Below are positions 26,666 to 35,359 of a DNA stretch of 64,000 nucleotides, piece after piece; position 1 is the stretch's first letter, and each line of letters opens with the position of its first letter. Source of the stretch: Paraconexibacter antarcticus (lineage in GTDB: Bacteria; Actinomycetota; Thermoleophilia; Solirubrobacterales; Solirubrobacteraceae); NCBI RefSeq assembly GCF_024220175.1, contig NZ_CP098502.1, positions 2,976,001 through 3,040,000 of the forward strand, in the 5' to 3' direction. Below the pieces are notes generated by a model. It did not search any database. It worked only from the letters and a program-made list of their open reading frames with translations, and was not told the DNA's origin. The translations under genes and the position numbers were made by a program.

Positions 26666-27508
26666 TCAGCCGGTCTTCGTGGCAGCGAGCAGCCCGTATC
26701 CGAGCGTCCCGTCCATCCAGAAGGCCTCGAGGATGTCGCACGCGGCCACGAACTGGTCGACCGCGACGGAGCCGATGAGCGAATCGAGCTCCTCGCGGTG
26801 CGAGGCGACGTTTCCCCGCCACGCCGCGAAGGTGGGGAGGGTGGCTGCCGTGAGGTCCTCGCACGTGGTGACCGCAGCACCGAGCGAGCGGAGGATGTCC
26901 GCGTACTGGTCGAGCGGCTCCATGTGGGCGTCGCCGAACGCCGCGCGCAGCGTCGCGAAGTCCCCTCGCCGCGCACGCACCTCCGAAAACGGGATGGCAC
27001 GCTTACGCACGATGTCACAGAGCACGAGCCGGCCGCCAGGCCTGAGGACCCGAAGCGTCTCACGCAGGAGCGCCCGGCGATCGCGCATGAGGTGCGATGA
27101 CTCGAGGACCCACCCGACGTCGAAGGTCCCGTCCGGGAGCCCGTTGTCGGTGCCGTCGCGCGGTTCGAACCGTGCGCCCGGCACTTCACGCTCGGCGGCC
27201 AGCGCTGTCGCCGCGGCCACCCCGCGGCCGCTGGTGGTGATGCCGAGCACCTGGGCGCCGAGCTGCTGGGCCAGCTCGCACGCCTGGTGCCCGGTCCCGC
27301 ACCCGACGTCGAGCACGCGATCTCCCGGCTCCACGACGGCGCCCTCCCGCATCCGAGAGGTGAGGGCAGCCGTCGCCTCGGGCAGAGAGGTGTGCGGCGT
27401 GGCGAAGGACCCGTAGTGAAATTCCTCGCCCATGATGAGGCGCCAAGCGCCGTGCACACGGTCGTAGTGCGCTGCGGGCACGTAGGTGCCCGGACTTTCC
27501 GTCGCCAT
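26666..27508 (-). CDS. Class I SAM-dependent methyltransferase
   Basis: 280 aa. SAM site VLDVGCGTGHQA, acidic loop GITTSGRG, and LRPGGRLVLCDIV. The GEEFHYG opening and overall pattern resemble the small-molecule O/C-methyltransferases related to tocopherol and polyketide methyltransferases. First gene of the cassette (40 nt before the ACP), so the substrate may be the ACP-bound acid or a sugar. Confidence 0.83.
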   Translation of the reverse strand: MATESPGTYVPAAHYDRVHGAWRLIMGEEFHYGSFATPHTSLPEATAALTSRMREGAVVEPGDRVLDVGCGTGHQACELAQQLGAQVLGITTSGRGVAAATALAAEREVPGARFEPRDGTDNGLPDGTFDVGWVLESSHLMRDRRALLRETLRVLRPGGRLVLCDIVRKRAIPFSEVRARRGDFATLRAAFGDAHMEPLDQYADILRSLGAAVTTCEDLTAATLPTFAAWRGNVASHREELDSLIGSVAVDQFVAACDILEAFWMDGTLGYGLLAATKTG

Positions 27509-27649
27509 GATGGTCCCCTTCCCCTAGCCGTCGATCCGGTCCGTCGGGCGCCGCGAGTGCCGCATGGTAGCGGCTGGACCGGAGGCCTGCGCATGGTCGG
27601 GTGCGCGGTCTAGAATCGCGCCTCTTCGACCGCCGACCCGAGGGGAACG

Positions 27650-28339
27650 ATGCGCTACGCGCGGGCCGTACTGATGATCCTGCTGCCTGCAGCGTGGCGA
27701 CCCGCCTTCGCGCGGCGCCTGCTCGGCTGGGATGTTCACCCGACGGCGTACATCGGCCGGAGCATCATCGTCGCGCAGCGCGTGACGCTCGGTCCGGGAG
27801 CGATCATCGGTCCGTGGAACCTCATCCGCGACCTCGAGGAATTGCGTCTGGGCGCCGGGGCACAGATCGCATCGCGGAACCGGATCGCCGGTCTGCCGCC
27901 CGGGACCTCGGTGTTCCGCCACTCGCCGAACCGCGATCCCTCGCTCGTACTGGACGACCACGCCGAGATCACCGTCGGGCACGAGATCGATTGCTGCGAT
28001 CGCGTGCACCTACATCGGCACGCCGTCATTGCAGGTGTCCGGTCCCAGGTCCTTACCCACAGCCTCAACCTCGTCCGCGATCGGCAGGAGACAGGACCGG
28101 TGGTGATCGGCGAGCACTCGGCGATCATGACCGGCTGCATCATCGCCAGCGGGACGTGTGTGCCCGCCCGCTGCATCGTCTCGGCCGGCTCGGTGGTCAA
28201 CACGAAGCTGACGAGGGAGCTGACCTTCTATCGGGGCAACCCCGCTGAACCGGTGCGCGAGCTCCCTGCGCGGCTGCAGTTCTTCCGCCGCGGGGAGAAC
28301 ACGGCATCGTCGGTCGGTGCGACCGGTCCGGGTGCCTGA
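27650..28339 (+). CDS. Hexapeptide-repeat acyltransferase
   Basis: 229 aa. Left-handed beta-helix repeats in two blocks (SIIVAQRVTLGPGAIIG; VVIGEHSAIMTGCIIASG). The HSLN in VLTHSLNLV may be the catalytic His site. Ends with FYRGNPAEPVRELP typical of WcaF/colanic-acid type acetyltransferases. Starts about 36 nt past a TAGAAT -10-like hexamer and has GAGGGG as ribosome binding site. Confidence 0.82.
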   Translation: MRYARAVLMILLPAAWRPAFARRLLGWDVHPTAYIGRSIIVAQRVTLGPGAIIGPWNLIRDLEELRLGAGAQIASRNRIAGLPPGTSVFRHSPNRDPSLVLDDHAEITVGHEIDCCDRVHLHRHAVIAGVRSQVLTHSLNLVRDRQETGPVVIGEHSAIMTGCIIASGTCVPARCIVSAGSVVNTKLTRELTFYRGNPAEPVRELPARLQFFRRGENTASSVGATGPGA

Positions 28340-28388
28340 CCTCGCGGCTCCTGTCGGGCCCGGAGGCCAGGCGCAGGGCGCCCCGAGG

Positions 28389-28394
28389 TAGGGT
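28389..28394 (+). promoter_or_regulatory. Candidate -10 of the 28403 gene
   Basis: TAGGGT ends 8 nt before the ATG at 28403; no ribosome binding site. Confidence 0.4.
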
Positions 28395-28402
28395 GCCGCG
28401 CG

Positions 28403-29596
28403 ATGTCACTCGCCTCGTGCACGATTCTCGCCCGCAACTACCTTCCGCGGGCGCTCCTCCTGGCCGACAGCCTGCGGGAGCACGGTAGCGAGCATCCGCT
28501 CATCGTCTTCCTGATCGACGCGGAGCGCGACACCGAGCTCCCGTCGATCGACGGCGTCCGCTGGATGCGGCCCGCCGATCTCGACCTCCCCGAGCCCGCG
28601 CTGCTGGACCTCGCCGCGTCCTACGACCTCGTCGAGTTCGCGACCGCCTTGAAGCCGCTCGTGCTGCAGGCGCTGCTGGAGGAAATCGAGCAGGTCGCCT
28701 ATCTGGACCCCGACACGTACGTCATGGCGCCGATGATCGAGCTCGGGCCCGCGCTCGATGCGAGCGCGGGCATCGTGCTGACCCCGCACTACCTCGAGCC
28801 GATCGCCGGCGAGCAGCGGTTCTCCGAGGGCCACCTCCTGCACGTCGGCGTCTACAACCTCGGCTTCATCGCGGTCGACCGGCGCGCAGGGCCGTTTCTG
28901 CAGTGGTGGTGGGGCCATCTGCAGTCCGAGTGCCTGCACGGCCCGCTCGACGGGCTCTTCACCGACCAGAAGTGGGTCGACGTCGGCGCGGTCCTCTTCG
29001 ACGCCTCCGCGCTCCGCCACCACGGGTACAACGTCAGCGTGGCGAACCTCCACGAGCGGCCGATCGTCGCCGGCGCCGACGGCTACCGCATCGCCACGAG
29101 CGGCGACCGGTTGCGGCTCATGCACTTCCACGCCTTCGACCCGCAGCGTCCCGACGACCTCTATGGCCGTGCCCGCACGATCACGCCGGCCGCAGGCTCG
29201 CAGCCCGCCGCCGACGGGGCTGTGGCCCAGATCGCGCGACGCTATGCGGCGGCGCTGATCGAGAAGCAGAGCCGGCTCGGGCCGCAGCCCGCTTACATCT
29301 ACAACGCCGACACGACGGGCCGTCCCATCAGCCGGCGGATGCGGCACGCGTACAGGTCGACGGTGCTCGAGGCTCCCGGGAGCCTGCCCTCACCGTTCCG
29401 GGCCGCCGAGGCCGCCGCGTACGCCGCCTGGCGCCGCGGCGCACGCCCGCTCGCCGCCCGGCTCGTCCTGTCCGACATCGCCAAGGGCGTCCGTTGCGCG
29501 CTTCCCGACGAATACGACGCGCTCAAGCGCCGCTTCCCGGGCGCGGCGCGGGCGCTGCGCGCGAAGGTCGTCGAGGACGGCGGGATGTGGGGTTGA
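28403..29596 (+). CDS. GT-A glycosyltransferase-like protein
   Basis: 397 aa. N-terminus SCTILARNYLPRALLLADSL and the metal-site motif YLDPDTYV (DXD-like) followed by NLGFIAVDRRAGPFLQWWW and TDQKWVD match GT8-related bacterial transferases. The C-terminal 100 residues are helical without known motif. Acceptor and donor unknown. Confidence 0.78.
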   Translation: MSLASCTILARNYLPRALLLADSLREHGSEHPLIVFLIDAERDTELPSIDGVRWMRPADLDLPEPALLDLAASYDLVEFATALKPLVLQALLEEIEQVAYLDPDTYVMAPMIELGPALDASAGIVLTPHYLEPIAGEQRFSEGHLLHVGVYNLGFIAVDRRAGPFLQWWWGHLQSECLHGPLDGLFTDQKWVDVGAVLFDASALRHHGYNVSVANLHERPIVAGADGYRIATSGDRLRLMHFHAFDPQRPDDLYGRARTITPAAGSQPAADGAVAQIARRYAAALIEKQSRLGPQPAYIYNADTTGRPISRRMRHAYRSTVLEAPGSLPSPFRAAEAAAYAAWRRGARPLAARLVLSDIAKGVRCALPDEYDALKRRFPGAARALRAKVVEDGGMWG

Positions 29597-29640
29597 CGGC
29601 GGCCGCCGGCGGCGTCCCCCGACATCGCCTGCAGGACCGG

Positions 29641-29646
29641 TAGCCT
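29641..29646 (+). promoter_or_regulatory. Candidate -10 of the FkbM gene
   Basis: TAGCCT ends 8 nt before the ATG at 29655. Confidence 0.4.
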
Positions 29647-29654
29647 GCGCGCCC

Positions 29655-30596
29655 ATGAAGCTGCTGCCAGCCCGCCTGAACGACAAGCCGCACTACGTGT
29701 TCCACCCGGTCCGCGCCCTGCGGCGCGCGCGTTACGGCGGCCCGTCCGACGACGGCCGGCACGCAGTGGCGTCACTCGCCTGGGGCCTCGACCTCGAGGT
29801 CCACGCGACCGAGGCGATCGGGTACACGATCCTCACCACCGGAGTCTTCGATCCCTGCGTCAGCGAAACGCTGCACCGGCTGATCGACCCCGGCGACGTG
29901 GTCGTCGACGTCGGCGCGAACGTCGGCTATCTCACGAGCCTGGCGGCAGCCCGCGCCGGCTCTGCCGGGGAGGTTCACGCGTTCGAGCCCCATCCGGGGG
30001 TCTACGCGCTCCTGCAGGCCAACGTCGCGCGCTGGGGCTCGGCGGGCGTCGCCGGCGTCACGACGCACCAGGTGGCGCTCTCCGATCACGAGGGCACGGC
30101 CGAGCTCAACGCCGGGGCGCGCTTCCACGAGAACATGGGGCTCGCGAGCCTCTCGGCGGCGCCGGGAGCCGCCGGCGCCGACGACGAGCTCGTCCCGGTC
30201 ACGGTGCAGCGCCTTGACGACGTCATCGGGGACCGCTCCGTGGGACTGTTGAAGATCGACGTCGAGGGACACGAGCCGGAGGTCCTGCGCGGCGCCGTCG
30301 GACTTCTGCAGAGCGGCCGCGTCCGCGACCTCGTCTTCGAGGACCACGACCCGTACCCGGACGCCTCGACCCGGCTTGTCGAAGAGGCCGGCTACCAGCT
30401 CTTCGCGCTCAGCAACGACCTGTTCGGCGTGACGGTCGAGGGTCCGACCGAGCGCGGCGAGATGTCCGCGTGGCCGGGGCCGAGCTACCTTGCCACTCGT
30501 GACCCGGAGCGCGCCCTCGCGCGGATGCGGCCGCGCGGCTGGCAGATCGAGGGCATCGGGCCCGCGCTGCCGTGGGGCGCGCGCCGCGACCGTTGA
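29655..30596 (+). CDS. FkbM-family methyltransferase
   Basis: 313 aa. VVDVGANVGYLTSLAA is the SAM motif, followed by VHAFEPHPGVYALLQANV and the FkbM signature LLKIDVEGHEPEVLRGA. Such enzymes commonly O-methylate hydroxyls of sugars or polyketides. In this locus a capping or decorating role on the glycan fits. Confidence 0.87.
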   Translation: MKLLPARLNDKPHYVFHPVRALRRARYGGPSDDGRHAVASLAWGLDLEVHATEAIGYTILTTGVFDPCVSETLHRLIDPGDVVVDVGANVGYLTSLAAARAGSAGEVHAFEPHPGVYALLQANVARWGSAGVAGVTTHQVALSDHEGTAELNAGARFHENMGLASLSAAPGAAGADDELVPVTVQRLDDVIGDRSVGLLKIDVEGHEPEVLRGAVGLLQSGRVRDLVFEDHDPYPDASTRLVEEAGYQLFALSNDLFGVTVEGPTERGEMSAWPGPSYLATRDPERALARMRPRGWQIEGIGPALPWGARRDR

Positions 30597-30609
30597 GCCG
30601 GCGGTTCGC

Positions 30610-31962
30610 TCAACAGGTGAGCATGCCGCCGAGGAGGCGGCTCAGCGCGCACGCCGCCGGCTTCGGGTGCAGGTCGGAGTCGTACACGCCGAACCCGCTC
30701 GCGACGCCGTTGTAGAAGAGCGAGATCCCGCTGATCGGCTGGAGGATGTTGGCCACCGCGGTCTGCCCCGCGTCGGCCCGCTCGTCGGCCAGGGTGTGGA
30801 CGATGACGACACGGACGTCACCAGCATCGACGCTGCCCTGGACCAACCGGGTCAGGTCGGTCGCCTGCTGCACCGCCGTCACCGCCGCGGGGAACCCCGC
30901 CTGCGTCGAGGTCGACTCACCGACCTCCGTGATCCAGAACGGCTTCCCCGTCACGCCTGCCGCCGCCTCGACGGCACGCTGACCGTCGAGCGTACGGACC
31001 GCCGCGGCCGGATCCCAGTGCGAGCCGGGGCCGCCCTGCGCCGGCGTCTGGGGGTACGGGTGCACGCCGATGCCGTCCATCCACGCGGCCGCGCCGGCCC
31101 GCAGCATCCCGGTGAGGAACGTCACGTCGCCGATGCCGCCGGGTCCCGACCCCGAGACGCCGTTGGCGAGCAGGCCACCGCTGATGACCGGCAGGCCGGG
31201 GACGGCGCCCTTCACGGCGTCGTAGGCCTCGTGGAGCAGCCGCGTGTAGTGGATGGGGTCGGGCCGCGGCTCGAAGAGCTGCGTGAGGTTCGGCTCGTTC
31301 CACACCTCGATTGCGGCCGCGTCCGGGAAGCGGACCGCCATCCGCCGCACGTACTCGGCCCACCTTGGCTCGAAGTCGCGGTCGGGCGGCCCGCTCACGA
31401 CCGAGTCGACGCAGCCCGCCTTCACCCGTGCCCAGCAGGGCGCCGACACGGCGATCATGATCGGCCGCAACCCCGCCTTCACCGCGGCCTTGTACTCGTC
31501 GTCGTACCCCTGCCAGTTCCAGACGCCCGGGGCCGGCTCGACGGAGGACCAGGGCACGATGACGCGCTGGAGCGTGACACCGGTCGGCACCTCGAGGGGG
31601 ATCGTGATGTCGTTGGCGTACGTGTTGAAGCCGACGCCGACCGGGGTGCACGTCTCGCGGAGACTGCGCACGAAGCTGCCGACACGGCGTCGCCGCCGCG
31701 CCGCCAGCTCACCGGAGCACGTCGCGATCCCCCTGACCGCCGTGTAGGGGCACCGCGTCGAGTGGCCGCGGTGCGGCGCGCACGCGACCGCGACGCGGGT
31801 GTAGCCGGCGTGCTGCAGGAAGGACGTTGCGCGCCGGACGGCCGTCCGCTGCACGGCGCGCCGGCTCGGCTGAGCGGCGGTCGCGGCGTCGGACGCGATC
31901 GCGGACGACACGAGCGCGAGCACGCACGCGAGTCCCAAGCCCCCTGCTCGGAATCCCCTCAT
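30610..31962 (-). CDS. Secreted glycoside hydrolase, clan GH-A type
   Basis: 450 aa with signal peptide (GLACVLALVSSAIASDA). After about 100 residues of basic, cysteine-containing sequence a TIM-barrel follows: IVPWSSVEPAPGVWNW, acid/base IEVWNEPNLT, and nucleophile WITEVGES, the GH5/GH39 arrangement. Probably trims or degrades surface polysaccharide. Polarity opposite to its neighbours. Confidence 0.83.
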   Translation of the reverse strand: MRGFRAGGLGLACVLALVSSAIASDAATAAQPSRRAVQRTAVRRATSFLQHAGYTRVAVACAPHRGHSTRCPYTAVRGIATCSGELAARRRRRVGSFVRSLRETCTPVGVGFNTYANDITIPLEVPTGVTLQRVIVPWSSVEPAPGVWNWQGYDDEYKAAVKAGLRPIMIAVSAPCWARVKAGCVDSVVSGPPDRDFEPRWAEYVRRMAVRFPDAAAIEVWNEPNLTQLFEPRPDPIHYTRLLHEAYDAVKGAVPGLPVISGGLLANGVSGSGPGGIGDVTFLTGMLRAGAAAWMDGIGVHPYPQTPAQGGPGSHWDPAAAVRTLDGQRAVEAAAGVTGKPFWITEVGESTSTQAGFPAAVTAVQQATDLTRLVQGSVDAGDVRVVIVHTLADERADAGQTAVANILQPISGISLFYNGVASGFGVYDSDLHPKPAACALSRLLGGMLTC

Positions 31963-31970
31963 CGGCGTCC

Positions 31971-31976
31971 AACCTA
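31971..31976 (-). promoter_or_regulatory. Candidate -10 of the GH-A hydrolase gene
   Basis: TAGGTT on the minus strand, 8 nt before the ATG at 31962. Confidence 0.4.
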
Positions 31977-32023
31977 TCCGGCGCGAGCGTCGCGCCGCGC
32001 CAGATCGCCCGCGTGCCGGGCGC

Positions 32024-32764
32024 TCAGCGCGTCGCGACGACGAGGTAGTGCGTCGCGAGCCCGCGCAGGTCCCGGGCGGCGACGCGGTTCTCGTAGGCGA
32101 GGTAGGCCTTGAGCACCGGGTCGGAGAAGAGGAAGTACGAGCCGCCGCGGTAGAACGGGATGATCTCGACCTCCGACCACCCGACCAGCAGCCCGCGCAG
32201 GTCCTTGTCGGTGCACGCGTCGTAGCGGGTGGGGAACTTCTCCTCCTCGACGTGGCCGAGCAGGCGCGTCATGGCGAGGACCCGCAGGCGATGGGGGAGG
32301 GCACGGGCCAGCAGCGCGAACGCGGCCCGCGACCCGGAGAGCTGGGCGATCAGGGTCCCGCCCTCGTCCAGCGCGCCCCGGAACGCGTTCAGCGTGTCGG
32401 CCATCGACTCGACGTGCTCGAGGACCTGCCACGAGAGGATGAGGTCGAACCGCTCGTCGACGGGGAGGGGACGCGTCGCGTCGGCGGCGAGCTCGAGGTC
32501 GTACGACCCGGGCGGTGCCGCAGCGAGCTCGTCCGCGTCGATGTCCGTGCCGACGTACCGGCACGCGGCCGGCCGGTCGTGCGGCGGGATCGTCGGGGCG
32601 CGGCCTGACCCGATGTCGAGGATGCGCACACCGGGCCGCATGCGACGGTCGACCTGCTCGAGGAACACGTCCTGCAGCCGGTGGTCGTAGCGGGCCGGAA
32701 GGCGGCCCGAGCGGACGTCGTCGAGCTCGTCGGCCGGGATGTCGCGCTCGATCGTGGGGCTCAT
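32024..32764 (-). CDS. Class I SAM methyltransferase
   Basis: 246 aa. ILDIGSGRAPTIP (SAM loop), YVGTDIDADEL and LSWQVLEHVESM give the methyltransferase core, like those of glycan-locus methyltransferases. ATG at 32764 overlaps the upstream stop (ATGA), so it is co-translated with the exostosin-like gene; a TACGGT hexamer 9 nt before it may be an extra promoter. Confidence 0.82.
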   Translation of the reverse strand: MSPTIERDIPADELDDVRSGRLPARYDHRLQDVFLEQVDRRMRPGVRILDIGSGRAPTIPPHDRPAACRYVGTDIDADELAAAPPGSYDLELAADATRPLPVDERFDLILSWQVLEHVESMADTLNAFRGALDEGGTLIAQLSGSRAAFALLARALPHRLRVLAMTRLLGHVEEEKFPTRYDACTDKDLRGLLVGWSEVEIIPFYRGGSYFLFSDPVLKAYLAYENRVAARDLRGLATHYLVVATR

Positions 32765-33768
32765 GGGACCGGCACCGTAGCGCACCCCAACCGCACGGCG
32801 ATGTACCGCGCGATGGCCTCTTCCGACAGGGTCTCGGTCCACCATCGCCGCATCGCGTCACCGCGCTCGGCGAGGGCCGCGGGGTCCGCCAGCAGCTCCT
32901 CGAGGACGGGCGTCAGGGCGGCCCAGCGGTCGAGCTCGACGACCGGGGCGTCCCGGTGGTACCAGCGGGAGGGCAGGCGCTCGGTGACCGCCACGCAGCC
33001 GCTGCGGGCCGCCTCCATCAGGCGGTAGGTCTCGTCGAAGTTCCCCCGCGGGCAGAGGACGATCCGCGCCTGCGAAAGGCGCTGCGAATACACATCGCCG
33101 TCGACCATGGCGTCGGGGTTCGCCATGGGGCCCCCGTTGCTGTAGTCGACGGTCATCGCGGGCAGCTGGGTGCGGGCCCGGGCCAGGGCCTCGGCCATCT
33201 GCCGGCGGGCGATGAGCCGCGGGCGGAGCGTGAGCCCGCGGGTGCTCTCGATCGAGCCCGCGAAGAAGACGTCGTGCTCACGCGCCGCGAACGGAACGAG
33301 CGGGACATCGGTGAGGCGGAAGAACCCGAGGGGTATCGCGTAGACGGGTGCGCCGCGCGTCTGTGTCGTCTGCACCCGGCGGCGCACGGAGCGGCCGATG
33401 TTCCGCAGCTCACGCAGCACGGTCCGGGAGGCGATCGCGGGGTGGAGCCCCAGGGTCTCGCGCCAGGGGTTGCGCGCGGTGCCGCCGGTCTTGAACACAG
33501 CGCGCACCTGCCCCGCGAACGACGGGAGCTGGTACTGCTCGTCGTTGATGAGCAGGACCACCGCGTCGCGGAAGCGCTCGTCGAAGCGGTCCAGGTGCCA
33601 CGTGATGAGGACGCAGGGCACGTCCTCGTCGAGCAGCGGCTCGAGCGCTTCGGCGACGCCCAAGAAGTAGCGCAGATCCGCGTCGCCGCCGTCCGCGTCG
33701 GGTGCCCCGGGACGGAACCCCCGCGGGTCGTCGGCGTTGAGTTCCCAGATCCAGAAGCGCGTGCTCAT
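32761..33768 (-). CDS. Exostosin-like (GT47-type) glycosyltransferase
   Basis: 335 aa. The C-terminal half has LCPRGNFDETYRLMEAARSGCVAV, the nucleotide-sugar binding block of exostosin-type enzymes, and WYHRDAPVVELDRW. The N-terminal half shows LINDEQYQLP and DVFFAGSIESTRG. Soluble, no signal peptide. Probably adds a sugar in the repeat unit. Confidence 0.75.
   Translation of the reverse strand: MSTRFWIWELNADDPRGFRPGAPDADGGDADLRYFLGVAEALEPLLDEDVPCVLITWHLDRFDERFRDAVVLLINDEQYQLPSFAGQVRAVFKTGGTARNPWRETLGLHPAIASRTVLRELRNIGRSVRRRVQTTQTRGAPVYAIPLGFFRLTDVPLVPFAAREHDVFFAGSIESTRGLTLRPRLIARRQMAEALARARTQLPAMTVDYSNGGPMANPDAMVDGDVYSQRLSQARIVLCPRGNFDETYRLMEAARSGCVAVTERLPSRWYHRDAPVVELDRWAALTPVLEELLADPAALAERGDAMRRWWTETLSEEAIARYIAVRLGCATVPVP
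32774..32779 (-). promoter_or_regulatory. Candidate internal -10 before the 32764 methyltransferase
   Basis: TACGGT, 9 nt before the ATG; lies inside the 3' end of the upstream gene, so it would be an internal promoter. Confidence 0.25.
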
Positions 33769-33855
33769 CGGACCGCGGGAACGATAGCCATCCGAGCCGC
33801 GCCGCGTGCGCGGCCGACGGACGCCCGACCGTCCCGTGGGACCCGGCCCGGCCTG

Positions 33856-33861
33856 TAGCCT
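33856..33861 (+). promoter_or_regulatory. Candidate -10 of the 33870 polymerase gene
   Basis: TAGCCT ends 8 nt before the ATG at 33870. Confidence 0.4.
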
Positions 33862-33869
33862 CCCGGCGG

Positions 33870-35330
33870 ATGCGCAAGGCACTCTTCGCACTGGGGCTGG
33901 GGCTCAGCGTCGTCGTCTCCGGCGCCGCGATCGCGGGTGGTGACCTCGGTCCCAGCGTCGTCCTGGTGATGGGGATCGTGCTCGTCGGCGCCGTGGCGGC
34001 GCTCGGGATGTCGACCGAGCGGCTCGCGTGGCTGGCCGCGTGCCTGCTCGTCGTCACGATCCAGTGGAACGGGATCCGCGTGGCCGGTGGGGCGTTCGGC
34101 AACGTCTTCCTGGTGCTCGCGTTCGGCGGCATGGTCACCCACGCCGTCCTGGCCCGGCGCCCCGTGTCGGCTCCGCCGGCGCTCATGCTCGCGGGCCTGG
34201 CGTTTCTCCTCGCGGCGCTCCTCGCGATGATCTTTCCCGCCGGCTCGGGGCTGAACGACCAGGCGAACATCCAGCTCTCCTCGCGGCTGACCGCGCCCGT
34301 GTACCTCACGCACCGCTCGGACGTGCTCGCGCTCATCACCTTCGAGCTGTCGTTCATCGTGGTGCCACTCGTGCTCATCGCGGCGGGTTCCACAGCGCGC
34401 CGCTGCCGTCGCCTCATGGACCTTTGGACGGCCGGCGCCGTCGTCAACGCCTTCGTCGGGGTCACCGACACGCTCGGCATCGTCCACCTGTCGCCGTACG
34501 CGCTGTCGAGCGGAACCCGATCCTCCGCGCTCACGGTGCATCCGAACTATCTCGCGCTCGGCGCCTCGATGGCGATCCCGACCGCGATGGTGTGGATCGG
34601 CCGTTCGCCGCGGTGGACCCTGGCCGGGCTCGCCGCGCTGGCCACGCTGCTCGGCGGCGTGTACGCGTCGGGCTCGCGGGCCGGCGCGGTCGCCGCCGTC
34701 GTAGCGGTGGGCGTCACGGCCGTCGCGATCCCGCGGCTGCGGCGCCGCACGTTGCTCGTCCTCCCGGCCCTCGGGATGCTCGGGATCGTGGTCCTCTTGT
34801 TCACGAGCACGGGCGACCACATCCTGCACCAGGTCCGGCTGGGCGGCAGCGGCGCCGTCGACCTCACGATCCAGGGCAGCAACTTCCAGCGACACCAGGC
34901 AGCGCACGTCGGCCTGGCGCAGTTCCGGGCCCACCCGGTCGCCGGTGTCGGCTTCTCGGTCATCGCAGACGCACACAACATCTACCTCGAGCTCCTCGCT
35001 TCCGGCGGTATCATCGCCCTCGTCGCCTTCCTCACGTTCCTCGGCGGCCTGGCGGATGCCATCCGCCGGGGGCTTGCAGGTGCCCAGCGCGCGGAGGTGG
35101 CCGCAGGCACCATCAGCGTCGCCGTCTGGCTCACCAACGGTGCCGCCGACAATCAGCTCGCCGACAAGTACCTCTACATCGTGCCGGGGCTGCTGTTCGC
35201 GATGGCCCGCGTGGCGCGGCGCGCGACCACGACGGGCGCCGGCGTCGACGCATCCGCGGATCTCGGCGAGTGTCCTGCGCCGACGGTCGCAGCCGACGAT
35301 GGCCCGGCGCGCGTGCCGGTCCCCGCCTGA
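33870..35330 (+). CDS. Second O-antigen ligase/polymerase-like membrane protein
   Basis: 486 aa with about 11 membrane segments. Motifs TVHPNYLALGASM, SGSRAGAV and HPVAGVGFSVIADAHNIYLE are those of the Wzy_C/WaaL group. It converges with the chain-length/kinase gene at 35360. Two such proteins in one locus suggest one polymerase and one ligase, or two glycans. Confidence 0.8.
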   Translation: MRKALFALGLGLSVVVSGAAIAGGDLGPSVVLVMGIVLVGAVAALGMSTERLAWLAACLLVVTIQWNGIRVAGGAFGNVFLVLAFGGMVTHAVLARRPVSAPPALMLAGLAFLLAALLAMIFPAGSGLNDQANIQLSSRLTAPVYLTHRSDVLALITFELSFIVVPLVLIAAGSTARRCRRLMDLWTAGAVVNAFVGVTDTLGIVHLSPYALSSGTRSSALTVHPNYLALGASMAIPTAMVWIGRSPRWTLAGLAALATLLGGVYASGSRAGAVAAVVAVGVTAVAIPRLRRRTLLVLPALGMLGIVVLLFTSTGDHILHQVRLGGSGAVDLTIQGSNFQRHQAAHVGLAQFRAHPVAGVGFSVIADAHNIYLELLASGGIIALVAFLTFLGGLADAIRRGLAGAQRAEVAAGTISVAVWLTNGAADNQLADKYLYIVPGLLFAMARVARRATTTGAGVDASADLGECPAPTVAADDGPARVPVPA

Positions 35331-35359
35331 GCACGCCCCCGCCGCGCGCGCAGCTCGCC

